Of a stretch of DNA of 16,539 nucleotides, positions 6,494 through 13,465 are shown piece after piece. Under the pieces are notes generated by a model that worked only from the letters and a program-made list of their open reading frames with translations, was not told the DNA's origin and did not search any database. Within the stretch, counting starts at the first letter, position 1. Every line of letters begins with the position of its first letter. A program made the position numbers and the translations under genes. This DNA is from Casp-actino8 sp040381935 (GTDB lineage: Bacteria > Actinomycetota > Acidimicrobiia > Acidimicrobiales > Ilumatobacteraceae), in NCBI GenBank assembly GCA_040381935.1, contig JBEIGJ010000036.1, positions 1 through 16,539 of the forward strand, written 5' to 3'.

Positions 6494-7444
6494 ATGGCTC
6501 CGCAGCCGTGGCGCGATATTTCTGATGCGTTCACTGTGGGCACCTATCGCTTGGGCTCGCTGCTCGCCAAAGCCGTTCCTGGTTCGCTTTCGGGTTCGGT
6601 AGGTTCGTTGCTGGGGACGCCGGCATCCATTGGTATGCGTGATCGTCGGACCATGGTGGAGCGCCATATGCGTCGGGTTCGACCGGATGCGAATTCCTGG
6701 GAGATTCGTCGTCTCACACAACAAGTCTTCGAGAGTTATGCCCGTTACTACATCGAAAGTTTTCGTCTCACGAGTCTGTCGAAGCGCCAAGTTGCTGATG
6801 CGTTTTCGGTCACTGGTTATGACGAGCACCTCCTACCAGCACTGGAAAGAGGATCAGGAGCGATTCTGGCTCTTCCTCATTTGGGTGGCTGGGAGTGGGC
6901 AGGGCGATGGGCGGCTGATCTGGGCCAACGTTTGACGGTGGTCGTAGAACCCTTGCAGCCACCGGAGCTTTTCGATTGGTTTGTTTCTCTTCGCCAGCAA
7001 TTCGGTATGACGGTGATTCCCCTCGGACCAGAAGCGGGAACTGCTTGTCTGGCAGCGTTACGCCGCAATGAAATTCTCTGTCTCCTGAGCGATCGGGATC
7101 TGACCGGGACTGGTGTTCCGGTGAATTTCTTCGGCGAGTCAACCACGTTGCCGGGTGGTCCGGCCACTTTGGCTTTGAGAACCGGCGCCGCTCTGTTGCC
7201 GACGGCGGTGTACTTTTCAAACCGAAGTACCGGACATCACGCAATCATTCGGCCTCCAGTGGATTGCGAACGACAGTCATCACTGCGCAACGACGTGTAT
7301 CGCATCACTCAGGTCATGGCGCGCGAACTCGAAGACCTGATTCGCCGAGCGCCAGAGCAGTGGCACCTGTTGCAACCCAACTGGCCGAGCGATCCCGGCT
7401 TCGCCGAATTTGTTGCCACCAATGCCACCCGTTTCGCTGGGTGA
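6494..7444 (+). CDS. patA: Phosphatidylinositol mannoside acyltransferase (LpxL/HtrB family)
   Basis: PatA moves a palmitoyl group from acyl-CoA to the 6-position of the mannose that PimA attached to PI, on the cytoplasmic face of the membrane. The 316-residue protein shows the LpxL-type HX4E motif as 'PHLGGWE' (His129, Glu134), then 'SDRDLTGTGVPVNFFG', 'LPGGPATLALRTGAALLP' and, near the end, 'PEQWHLLQPNWPSD', all typical of actinobacterial PatA. It starts six bases after pgsA with GAGGG at 6486-6490 close to the ATG, so the two are co-transcribed. In mycobacteria patA is directly followed by pimA; here a reverse-strand oxidoreductase separates them. A general lysophospholipid acyltransferase role cannot be ruled out, but gene order makes PatA likely. 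Confidence 0.88.
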   Translation: MAPQPWRDISDAFTVGTYRLGSLLAKAVPGSLSGSVGSLLGTPASIGMRDRRTMVERHMRRVRPDANSWEIRRLTQQVFESYARYYIESFRLTSLSKRQVADAFSVTGYDEHLLPALERGSGAILALPHLGGWEWAGRWAADLGQRLTVVVEPLQPPELFDWFVSLRQQFGMTVIPLGPEAGTACLAALRRNEILCLLSDRDLTGTGVPVNFFGESTTLPGGPATLALRTGAALLPTAVYFSNRSTGHHAIIRPPVDCERQSSLRNDVYRITQVMARELEDLIRRAPEQWHLLQPNWPSDPGFAEFVATNATRFAG

Positions 7445-7452
7445 GCGGTCAG

Positions 7453-7481
7453 CACTGGGTATCGGATCTTTCGACCCAGTG
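7453..7481. terminator. Hairpin between convergent genes, likely bidirectional terminator
   Basis: CACTGGGT (7453-7460) and ACCCAGTG (7474-7481) are perfect 8-bp inverted copies around a 13-base loop. It lies in the 61-base gap between the convergent 3' ends of patA and the minus-strand oxidoreductase, where a shared terminator is expected. There is no T tract on either side, so it is not a classical intrinsic terminator. In high-G+C actinobacteria such stem-only terminators are often proposed. Confidence 0.5.
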
Positions 7482-7505
7482 GAGTGACAATTCGTTGCGT
7501 ACTCC

Positions 7506-8405
7506 CTAGGCGTACAGATCGAAAAGTTCGTTGATGGCCTTGATTTGTCCGCCCGAGGTGCTCGACATCACCGCAATGGGCTGGATCCCGATCTCGTACC
7601 AGCGTTCGAGGCCGTGACGCACGTCGTTTGCGGTTCCGTACAAAGTGCAGTCAGATAACCACTTATCACTCATCAGCGTCGTGAGGTCGTTACGGTTGCC
7701 TTCTGCCAGGGCAGATTCAATGGCTTCCATTTCTTCGACGTAGCCCGCGGCTTTCCAGTAATTCCGATAATTGGGAAGGCGGACGTAGATCGACATCGTC
7801 TTGCGATTCACTGCCGCGGCTGCCTCCCGGTCTTCATCGATGACCGTGGGAATCATGTTGGCCAGATGAAAGCCCTCAGCCAGACGCGTCTCGGGTACTC
7901 GATTGACTTGCCGGCTGGCGAAGTCGAAACTGGCGTTGGCCCATAGTGATCCCTGGCCGATTTCCACGGCAAGGTCGACCATGCGATCACGCATGGCCGC
8001 CACGTAGAGAGGAGGCAGCGTTCCCGAGTACTTCTCGTTCGACCGCAATGAGTCGACGAATGATCGCATATCGGACAGGGGCGGTCCCATGTCAACGCCA
8101 AGTCGTTTCACCATTGGCTCGTGACTGACGCCCAGGCCCAGAGCAAAGCGCTCTCCTGATACTTCGTGAATGTGGGCGGCCAGTGCGCCGATTTCGTTGG
8201 CCGCAGTACCGTAAATTCCCTGAATCGCCGTGAAGAAGCGGATGCTCTGAGTGACGTGGGCCAGACTCACGCTCAGCCCGAGAGCGCTTCCGAGAGTGGG
8301 GCAGGCCAGTGCCGGGAAACCGCGTGCCTCGGCCTGTTGAGCCAGATCCAAGATCTGCTGTCGTTTGCCGGGAGAGGCGACAATGGAAAGAGCCGGGAGA
8401 CGCAC
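7506..8405 (-). CDS. LLM-class (luciferase-like) F420-dependent oxidoreductase
   Basis: Luciferase-like monooxygenase-family proteins of actinobacteria are TIM-barrel enzymes that usually bind F420 or FMN and carry out hydride transfer on varied substrates. Family features: 'PALSIVASPGKRQQILDLAQ' at the N-terminus, the 'AIQGIYGTAANEIGALAAHI' segment, 'FALGLGVSHEPMVKRLG', which is very typical of F420-dependent members, and 'PPLYVAAMRDRMVDLA'. The C-terminal part has 'LYGTANDVRHGLERWYEIGI', the usual final barrel helix. The length is 299 residues from GTG 8405, or 305 from TTG 8423. GTG is preferred because it begins as relatives do and TACGGT (8417-8412) ends six bases upstream, a leaderless arrangement seen elsewhere here. 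This is the only minus-strand gene in the window and lies between patA and pimA. The substrate is unknown. Confidence 0.85.
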   Translation of the reverse strand: MRLPALSIVASPGKRQQILDLAQQAEARGFPALACPTLGSALGLSVSLAHVTQSIRFFTAIQGIYGTAANEIGALAAHIHEVSGERFALGLGVSHEPMVKRLGVDMGPPLSDMRSFVDSLRSNEKYSGTLPPLYVAAMRDRMVDLAVEIGQGSLWANASFDFASRQVNRVPETRLAEGFHLANMIPTVIDEDREAAAAVNRKTMSIYVRLPNYRNYWKAAGYVEEMEAIESALAEGNRNDLTTLMSDKWLSDCTLYGTANDVRHGLERWYEIGIQPIAVMSSTSGGQIKAINELFDLYA

Positions 8406-8411
8406 GGCAAG

Positions 8412-8417
8412 ACCGTA
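8412..8417 (-). promoter_or_regulatory. Putative -10 box for the minus-strand oxidoreductase
   Basis: On the minus strand TACGGT (8417 down to 8412) ends six bases before GTG 8405. CTGACC (8438-8433) could be a poor -35 element but the spacing is only 15 bases. This also supports the shorter start of the oxidoreductase over TTG 8423, which has no ribosome binding site. Confidence 0.35.
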
Positions 8418-8452
8418 GCCCAAAGTCCCGGTGGTCAGGCTCGATCTCTGGC

Positions 8453-8458
8453 TAGGTT
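8453..8458 (+). promoter_or_regulatory. Putative -10 box for leaderless pimA mRNA, divergent region
   Basis: TAGGTT ends nine bases before the ATG at 8468. The same bases read as TAACCT on the opposite strand (8459-8454), so divergent promoters could overlap here. The region between the two divergent start codons is only about 60 bases, so the oxidoreductase and pimA may be transcriptionally linked. Confidence 0.45.
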
Positions 8459-8467
8459 AAGCAGCGA

Positions 8468-9820
8468 ATGAATGGGAATCCCCAGATGTCGCCACTGCGC
8501 ATCGGACTGCTCTGCCCGTACAGTTTGACGACCCCTGGTGGAGTTCAAGGTCAGGTCATGGGTCTGGCGCGGTCGCTACGGCGTCTCGGTCATGAAGTAC
8601 GAGTACTGGGTCCTTGTGATGGGGCTCCCCCCGACACGTTCGTAACCCCGATCGGGGAATCGCTGCCAACGGTGGCCAACGGTTCGGTGGCCCCTTTGGC
8701 CCCCGATCCCTCGGCGGCTCTGCGAACGATTCGTGTACTACGTGATGAAGAATTCGACATTCTTCATTTGCACGAACCATTGACTCCCGGGCCGAATATC
8801 ACGGCTCTGGTGATGCGGACTGCTCCCATCGTGGCCACCTTTCATGCCGCGGGGGACAGTCTCAGTTACCGCTATTTGAGTGGTCCCCTGAAAGGGTTCG
8901 CGAGCGCTATCGATTATCGGGTCGCGGTGTCAAAAGATGCCGAGGATCTGGTGGGTCGGTATTTGGGTGGAGAGTACGAGATCCTTCCCAATGGAGTAGA
9001 ACTTGACCGATTCCGGGTGGAAATCGAACCCCAAAAGCGCCCTCACGCGCCTCGGGCAGTGTTTTTCTGTGGACGTCATGAACCCCGAAAGGGTCTCGAG
9101 GTTCTTTTGCGGGCGCATCGCACATTGCCCGTGGACGTAGAACTGTGGATCGCCTCGGAGGGGCCCGAGACCGAGCGGCTCAAACGGGAGTGGGCGGGAG
9201 ACAGTCGCTTACATTGGCTCGGTCGCATCACCGACGAAGAAAAAGCCGATCGACTACGTCGAGCCAGCGTTTTTTGTGCCCCTTCCTTGGGCGGCGAGAG
9301 TTTTGGAGTGGTGCTCATCGAAGCCATGGCGGCTGAAACGCCGATTGTGGCAAGCGCGATCGATGGCTACCAAAACGTGGCGACCCACGGTGTCGATGCC
9401 CTCTTGGTGGAACCCGATGATGATGTTGCGCTCTGCCATGCGCTGCGGCGCATCCTCGACGACCGGACCTTGGCTGACACCCTGACTGACGCTGGACGGG
9501 AGCGGGCCTCGCACTTTTCGATGGATGCCTTGGCCGAGACCTATGTGCAGCGGTATCGCCAGGTGTTGGCCGAAAAGGGGTACGCCGAAAACACCGGCGG
9601 CGCATCTCGGGAGGAATCTCTGGGAACGAATGGACGGCTGGGGTCGCGGGTGCCCAATGTTTCGGTGGGATTGGGTGATCTGACCGATTTCGCCCGCCGT
9701 CTTGGAACGGTCCTGCGCGCCTCGGTGCGGGCTACCCGGGAAGTAGCCGATTCCCGTGGTCTCGTGAGTCGCCTGATTGACCGGATTCGCCGGGTCCTGC
9801 ACCGTATGCTGGGACGATGA
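8468..9820 (+). CDS. pimA: GT4-family glycosyltransferase, PimA-like phosphatidylinositol mannosyltransferase
   Basis: PimA transfers mannose from GDP-mannose to the 2-position of PI, the first step of PIM synthesis, at the inner membrane face. 'RIGLLCPYSLTTPGGVQGQV' (11-30) with the glycine loop Gly24-Gly25-Val26 is characteristic. Also seen are 'LHLHEP' (99-104), 'ATFH' with His126, 'CGRHEPRKG' (Arg203, Lys208, which bind the donor phosphates) and 'GESFGVVLIEAMA' (276-288) holding the EX7E pair Glu277/Glu285. Known PimA proteins are about 375-390 residues; this one has 450. The extra tail (from about 385) is basic and ends in a likely amphipathic helix. ATG 8468 suits a leaderless mRNA; ATG 8486 would start closer to typical PimA. 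The stop overlaps lemA by four bases (ATGA). Another GT4 mannosyltransferase is possible, but context favours PimA. Confidence 0.87.
   Translation: MNGNPQMSPLRIGLLCPYSLTTPGGVQGQVMGLARSLRRLGHEVRVLGPCDGAPPDTFVTPIGESLPTVANGSVAPLAPDPSAALRTIRVLRDEEFDILHLHEPLTPGPNITALVMRTAPIVATFHAAGDSLSYRYLSGPLKGFASAIDYRVAVSKDAEDLVGRYLGGEYEILPNGVELDRFRVEIEPQKRPHAPRAVFFCGRHEPRKGLEVLLRAHRTLPVDVELWIASEGPETERLKREWAGDSRLHWLGRITDEEKADRLRRASVFCAPSLGGESFGVVLIEAMAAETPIVASAIDGYQNVATHGVDALLVEPDDDVALCHALRRILDDRTLADTLTDAGRERASHFSMDALAETYVQRYRQVLAEKGYAENTGGASREESLGTNGRLGSRVPNVSVGLGDLTDFARRLGTVLRASVRATREVADSRGLVSRLIDRIRRVLHRMLGR
9805..9810 (+). promoter_or_regulatory. Putative -10 box for lemA within the pimA 3' end
   Basis: TATGCT ends six bases before the lemA ATG (9817) while still inside the pimA reading frame. 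There is no Shine-Dalgarno site. lemA could therefore be transcribed separately as a leaderless mRNA as well as translated by coupling across the ATGA overlap. Confidence 0.4.
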
Positions 9821-10368
9821 CCGCACTCATCATCATCGGGGTCGTCGTCCTGCTCGTCATTATCGGCATCGTCCTCTATAACGGCTTGGTGCGGCAACGC
9901 AATCAGGTCGATAACGCCTGGTCACAAGTTGATGTGCAGTTGAAGCGACGTCTGGACCTCATTCCCAATTTGGTCGAGAGTGTGAAGGGCTATGCCAGTC
10001 ACGAGCGGGAGACTTTCGAAGCGGTCATCAATGCTCGCCAGGCCGCTTTGACGGCTCCGGCTGAACCGGGACCTCAGGCCGCTGCTGATTCGGTGGTGAC
10101 CGGTGCTTTACGGCAGCTTTTTGCCCTTTCCGAGGCGTATCCCGATCTCAAGGCCAACCAGAATTTCTTGGCTCTCCAAGAGGAATTGACCTCGACTGAA
10201 AGTCGTGTGGCGTACGCACGGCAGTTCTACAACGACTCAGTTCTCGGCTACCACAACAAACTGGATACGTTCCCCACACTTGTGGTTGCCAAGTTGGGGA
10301 ACTTCGAACGTCGCGAGTTCTTTGAAGCCGAACTCGACGCTCGTACTCCGCCTGCGGTTCAGTTCTGA
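9817..10368 (+). CDS. lemA: LemA family membrane protein
   Basis: LemA proteins are small single-helix membrane proteins of uncertain function, found next to HtpX or other membrane proteases in many bacteria. This 183-residue member has one hydrophobic helix (about residues 3-22) followed by 'YNGLVRQRNQVDNAWSQVDV' and 'QLKRRLDLIPNLVESVKGYA', the family hallmark, then long helices with 'FLALQEELTSTESRVAYARQ' and 'FYNDSVLGYHNKLDTFP'. The family usually ends in 'FP...LA...GF....YFE..'; here it reads 'FPTLVVAKLGNFERREFFEA', complete. Start and stop are coupled to neighbours: ATGA overlap with pimA, and htpX begins five bases after the lemA stop codon. The soluble part is probably a helical bundle outside the membrane, as in known LemA structures. 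Confidence 0.93.
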   Translation: MTALIIIGVVVLLVIIGIVLYNGLVRQRNQVDNAWSQVDVQLKRRLDLIPNLVESVKGYASHERETFEAVINARQAALTAPAEPGPQAAADSVVTGALRQLFALSEAYPDLKANQNFLALQEELTSTESRVAYARQFYNDSVLGYHNKLDTFPTLVVAKLGNFERREFFEAELDARTPPAVQF

Positions 10369-10372
10369 CATC

Positions 10373-11278
10373 GTGTTCGAACAAATTCGTTCCAACAAGC
10401 GTCGGAGTGCCTTTTTGATCATTGGCTTTTCTGCTTTTGTGGTGGTCATCGGCATTGTTGTTGGCTATCTCATCGGGGGAGGACCACTGCCAACGGTGGT
10501 TGCGCTGATCGTTGCCGGAATTCTGGCTTTTACTTCCTATTGGAAGTCCGACAAGATCGCTTTGGCGGTCAGTCGCGCTCAACCTGCTGATCTCGAGCAA
10601 TATCGTCGGCTTCATAATTTGGTTGAGGGTCTTTGCATTGCGAGCGGTTTACCCAAACCTGGGGTGTACATCATCCACGATCCGGCTCCCAACGCTTTTG
10701 CCACGGGGCGCAATCCCCAACATGCGGCCATAGCGGTCACCACTGGACTTCTAGAAAAACTCAACCGTGTCGAATTGGAGGGGGTCGTGGCGCACGAGTT
10801 GTCCCATATTCGCAATTACGACATTCTCGTTTCGACCTTGGCGGTGACCTTGGTGGGAACGGTTGCTCTCTTGACCGATGTCGCTATTCGCATGATGTGG
10901 TGGAACGGGGGGCGTGTCTCGCGCGAGGGCGATCGCGGTAACGGATCGAATCCCTTAGCCCTCGTGGGCTTCGCTCTGCTGTTGCTCGCGCCATTGGTGG
11001 CGCGAGTGATGCAGGCGGCGATGAGTCGTCGGCGTGAGACGTTGGCTGATGTATCGGCCTGTCAGATGACCCGCTACCCACCGGGTTTGATTTCGGCCCT
11101 GGAGAAATTGCGGGACGACACCGCGACTACTCATTCGGCATCGATGGCCACAGCCCATATGTGGATCGAACAGCCCTTGTCCGGTGTCCGTGATGAAGGT
11201 CGGTTGAAATGGGTGCACGGTTTGTTCGATACCCATCCCCCGCTCGATGAGCGCATTGCGTTGCTCAAGGAAATGTGA
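10373..11278 (+). CDS. htpX: HtpX-like M48 family membrane zinc metalloprotease
   Basis: HtpX proteases degrade misfolded membrane proteins, with the active site on the cytoplasmic side. The HEXXH zinc site is 'HELSH' (141-145) with the third ligand Glu222 in 'SRRRETLADVSA'. 'NAFATGRNPQHAAIAVTTGL' (107-126) is the usual M48B lead-in. Hydrophobic helices lie at about 13-35, 39-55, 152-172 and 195-212, giving the normal HtpX layout. The length is 301 residues with GTG 10373, reading 'MFEQIRSNKRRS', a normal HtpX beginning. The frame is open upstream inside lemA, but those residues ('FSSDI' etc.) do not look like HtpX. No ribosome binding site is seen; translation is probably coupled to lemA, whose stop lies five bases upstream. 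It precedes the DUF3048 lipoprotein. Confidence 0.92.
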   Translation: MFEQIRSNKRRSAFLIIGFSAFVVVIGIVVGYLIGGGPLPTVVALIVAGILAFTSYWKSDKIALAVSRAQPADLEQYRRLHNLVEGLCIASGLPKPGVYIIHDPAPNAFATGRNPQHAAIAVTTGLLEKLNRVELEGVVAHELSHIRNYDILVSTLAVTLVGTVALLTDVAIRMMWWNGGRVSREGDRGNGSNPLALVGFALLLLAPLVARVMQAAMSRRRETLADVSACQMTRYPPGLISALEKLRDDTATTHSASMATAHMWIEQPLSGVRDEGRLKWVHGLFDTHPPLDERIALLKEM

Positions 11279-11310
11279 CGAAAAATTCATTCCAAGAAAG
11301 TGATAACACA

Positions 11311-12423
11311 GTGAAACTGAAGCAGAAAATCTCCATTGGTAACCGCATGCTGGCCAGTGCACTGATCGCCGGTCTTATCTTGGCGGCCTGTGGCGGAGGG
11401 GAGTCGACGCCGTCGATCACCACCGCGCCCGCGGTTGTCGAAACGACAACGTTGCCGGCCACGTCAACGACCGAGGCCATTACAACGACAACCATTCCCG
11501 GTCCACTCATGCCTCTCACCGGGTTGCGCGGAACTGATGAAGCCATTGCCAATCGCCCCGCCCTTGTGGCCAAGATCGACAACCATCCCGCGGCGCGAGC
11601 CCAAAGTGGACTCATCCAAGCCGACATCGTTTACGAGGAAAATGTTGAAAGTTTGACTCGCTTTGCTGCGGTGTTGCACTCACAGGATTCCGATCCAGTC
11701 GGGCCTTTGCGTTCAGGCCGGTCCCAAGACGTCGAACTGCTGGCGAATCTGAACAGTCCGATTTTTCTCTGGAGTGGCGGCAATGCGTCGGTGACGCGCC
11801 TCGTCAACAACTCTTCGATGATCAATATGAGTCCATTCATCGGCTCGGCGGCCGGGGCGTTCTTCCGAGCCAGCGATAAGGGATCACCTCATAACTTGTA
11901 CTCGCGAACCCCTGAGATTCGTGCCCTGGCTGCCGATAAGGGCGCTGGAACTCCGGTTGCCATCTTCACCTATCGCGAGGCCGGTGCCGTTGCGGCGGGA
12001 GTGGACGCGGTTGGGGTCAAACTCTCCATGGATGGTGAAACCAATGTGTCGTGGGAGTGGGATGCCGCCAGTGGCACCTTCCTACGGCGACATGGCGATA
12101 AACGCCACAATGATCCCAGTGGAACTCAGGTCAACACGCACAATGTTGTGGTCCTGTTCGTTTCATATCGTTCGAGCTCCAGCGACGCCCGCAGTCCGGA
12201 GGCCAAGTCCGTTGGCAGCGGAGTGGCCTGGGTCTTCACTGGAGGCAAAGTCATCGTTGGTACCTGGAATAGGCCCGACGCGGCAGCTGGATGGGGTCTG
12301 TTCGACGGAAATGGGACACCTATCGATCTGACGCCGGGTCGTACCTGGGTGGAGTTGTCACGTGACGGTAAAGCCGCTCAGGTCCCGGCCGGCGCAGCAC
12401 TCGCCGATGTCGCCTGGCCCTAA
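11311..12423 (+). CDS. DUF3048 domain lipoprotein
   Basis: DUF3048 (YerB-type) proteins are secreted or lipid-anchored proteins of unknown biochemical function. From GTG 11311 the product begins with Lys/Arg-containing residues, a hydrophobic core and the lipobox Leu-Ala-Ala-Cys (24-27), so it is probably a lipoprotein anchored outside the cell by Cys27. Residues about 31-65 are a Thr/Ser/Pro-rich spacer. The DUF3048 domain follows: 'NRPALVAKIDNHPAARAQSG', 'ADIVYEENVESLTRFAAVLH', 'VGPLRSGR', then 'GSPHNLYSRTPEIR' and the C-terminal 'NTHNVVVLFV' and 'GRTWVELSR'. GTG 11275 overlaps the htpX stop (GTGA) and would add 12 residues; 11311 gives the better signal peptide and has AAGAAAG ten bases upstream. 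Location outside the membrane beside LemA and HtpX suggests envelope maintenance, an inference. Confidence 0.87.
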   Translation: MKLKQKISIGNRMLASALIAGLILAACGGGESTPSITTAPAVVETTTLPATSTTEAITTTTIPGPLMPLTGLRGTDEAIANRPALVAKIDNHPAARAQSGLIQADIVYEENVESLTRFAAVLHSQDSDPVGPLRSGRSQDVELLANLNSPIFLWSGGNASVTRLVNNSSMINMSPFIGSAAGAFFRASDKGSPHNLYSRTPEIRALAADKGAGTPVAIFTYREAGAVAAGVDAVGVKLSMDGETNVSWEWDAASGTFLRRHGDKRHNDPSGTQVNTHNVVVLFVSYRSSSSDARSPEAKSVGSGVAWVFTGGKVIVGTWNRPDAAAGWGLFDGNGTPIDLTPGRTWVELSRDGKAAQVPAGAALADVAWP

Positions 12424-12439
12424 TAATTTCCATCACTGT

Positions 12440-12467
12440 CGTCTGGTCATGCTCGTCTGGACATGCA
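12440..12467 (+). repeat. 14-bp imperfect tandem repeat upstream of pdxS
   Basis: CGTCTGGTCATGCT (12440-12453) is followed immediately by CGTCTGGACATGCA (12454-12467); they differ at two of 14 positions. Both are centred on CATG. The pair lies 76-103 bases before the putative pdxS -10 box, on the pdxS side of the DUF3048 stop codon. Tandem sites spaced by about one and a third helical turns could bind a regulator. No regulator gene is adjacent. Confidence 0.45.
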
Positions 12468-12492
12468 CGGCTGAGGATCGGTTGTGCCGACG

Positions 12493-12509
12493 GTGATGAC
12501 CCCGATCAC
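12493..12509. repeat. Inverted repeat upstream of pdxS
   Basis: GTGAT (12493-12497) and ATCAC (12505-12509) are inverted copies with a 7-base centre. It is flanked more widely by GCCGA (12486-12490) and TCGGC (12520-12524), which are also inverted. It may be an operator for pdxS, or part of a weak terminator for the DUF3048 gene. There is no T tract. The remainder of the 132-base gap between the genes holds only the tandem repeat and the -10-like box. Confidence 0.35.
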
Positions 12510-12543
12510 AGGTGACGGATCGGCATCGGCTCGAGTCCAGGGT

Positions 12544-12549
12544 TAGCCT
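12544..12549 (+). promoter_or_regulatory. Putative -10 box for leaderless pdxS mRNA
   Basis: TAGCCT ends six bases before the pdxS ATG (12556); the intervening GAGCCC is not a plausible ribosome binding site. No good -35 element is visible 16-18 bases upstream. Confidence 0.45.
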
Positions 12550-12555
12550 GAGCCC

Positions 12556-13449
12556 ATGTCTGCGACACAACGAGGCGTTACCGGGTCCTTCCCAGTCAAA
12601 CGAGGTTTGGCCGAAATGCTCAAAGGCGGAGTCATCATGGATGTGGTGACTCCCGAACAGGCCAAAATCGCTGAAGATGCGGGGGCCTGTGCGGTGATGG
12701 CATTGGAGCGCGTCCCTGCCGACATTCGCCGCGATGGTGGCGTGGCGCGCATGAGTGATCCGGAAATGATTGAAGGAATCAAAGCTGCAGTCTCGATACC
12801 GGTGATGGCTAAGGCTCGGATTGGTCATTTTGTCGAGGCTCAAATCTTGCAGTCGCTCGGTGTGGATTTCATCGATGAGAGTGAGGTTCTGACTCCAGCA
12901 GATGAGACTCATCACATCGATAAGTTTCCGTTTGCGGTGCCCTTTGTCTGTGGTGCAACCAATCTCGGAGAGGCGTTGCGTCGTATCAGTGAAGGAGCGG
13001 CTTTGATTCGTTCCAAAGGTGAGGCTGGAACCGGCAATGTGGTCGAAGCAGTGCGACATCTTCGAACGATCCTTGGCGATATTCGCAAAATCACCACCGC
13101 GGACTCAGCGGAGCTTTTTGACTGGGCCAAGAAGTTGCAGGCGCCGTTGCCATTGGTCCAAGAGATAGCCGAGACCGGGAAGTTCCCCGTTCCCATATTT
13201 TGCGCCGGAGGACTGGCCACACCAGCCGATGCGGCGTTGGCGATGCAACTGGGTGCTGAGGCCGTGTTCGTCGGCTCGGGTATTTTCAAGAGCGATCACC
13301 CCGCGCCGCGAGCAAAAGCAATCGTCGAAGCGACGACTCATTTCGATAATCCGGACATCCTGGCCAAGGTCAGCAAGGGATTGGGTGCACCGATGACCGG
13401 TATCGGTATGGATGAAATCAATCAGCGCTATGCGGAGCGCGGTTGGTGA
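12556..13449 (+). CDS. pdxS: Pyridoxal 5'-phosphate synthase, synthase subunit PdxS
   Basis: PdxS makes PLP directly from ribose 5-phosphate, glyceraldehyde 3-phosphate and ammonia supplied by PdxT; twelve PdxS subunits form a double ring. The 297-residue protein has full family length. Asp29 in 'GGVIMDV', Lys86 in 'PVMAKARIGH' (first Schiff-base lysine) and Lys154 in 'KGEAGTGNVVEAVRH' (second lysine) are at the expected 68-residue spacing. 'ALERVPADIRRDGGVARMSD' (50-69) is nearly invariant. The C-terminal phosphate site 'GLATPADAALAMQLGAEAVF' and 'VGSGIF' are present. No ribosome binding site is seen; a -10-like box sits just before the ATG. pdxT begins 16 bases after the stop codon, so the two subunits are made from one transcript. 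Confidence 0.97.
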   Translation: MSATQRGVTGSFPVKRGLAEMLKGGVIMDVVTPEQAKIAEDAGACAVMALERVPADIRRDGGVARMSDPEMIEGIKAAVSIPVMAKARIGHFVEAQILQSLGVDFIDESEVLTPADETHHIDKFPFAVPFVCGATNLGEALRRISEGAALIRSKGEAGTGNVVEAVRHLRTILGDIRKITTADSAELFDWAKKLQAPLPLVQEIAETGKFPVPIFCAGGLATPADAALAMQLGAEAVFVGSGIFKSDHPAPRAKAIVEATTHFDNPDILAKVSKGLGAPMTGIGMDEINQRYAERGW

Positions 13450-13465
13450 GTGGCGTGTGAGCCTG

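Noticed and set aside
10205..10372. Upstream start for HtpX inside lemA
   Set aside because: These residues are the out-of-frame reading of lemA. HtpX-like sequence begins at GTG 10373.
12433..13059. 208-codon open frame on the minus strand
   Set aside because: It overlaps pdxS antisense and the pdxS upstream region; no homology-like features.
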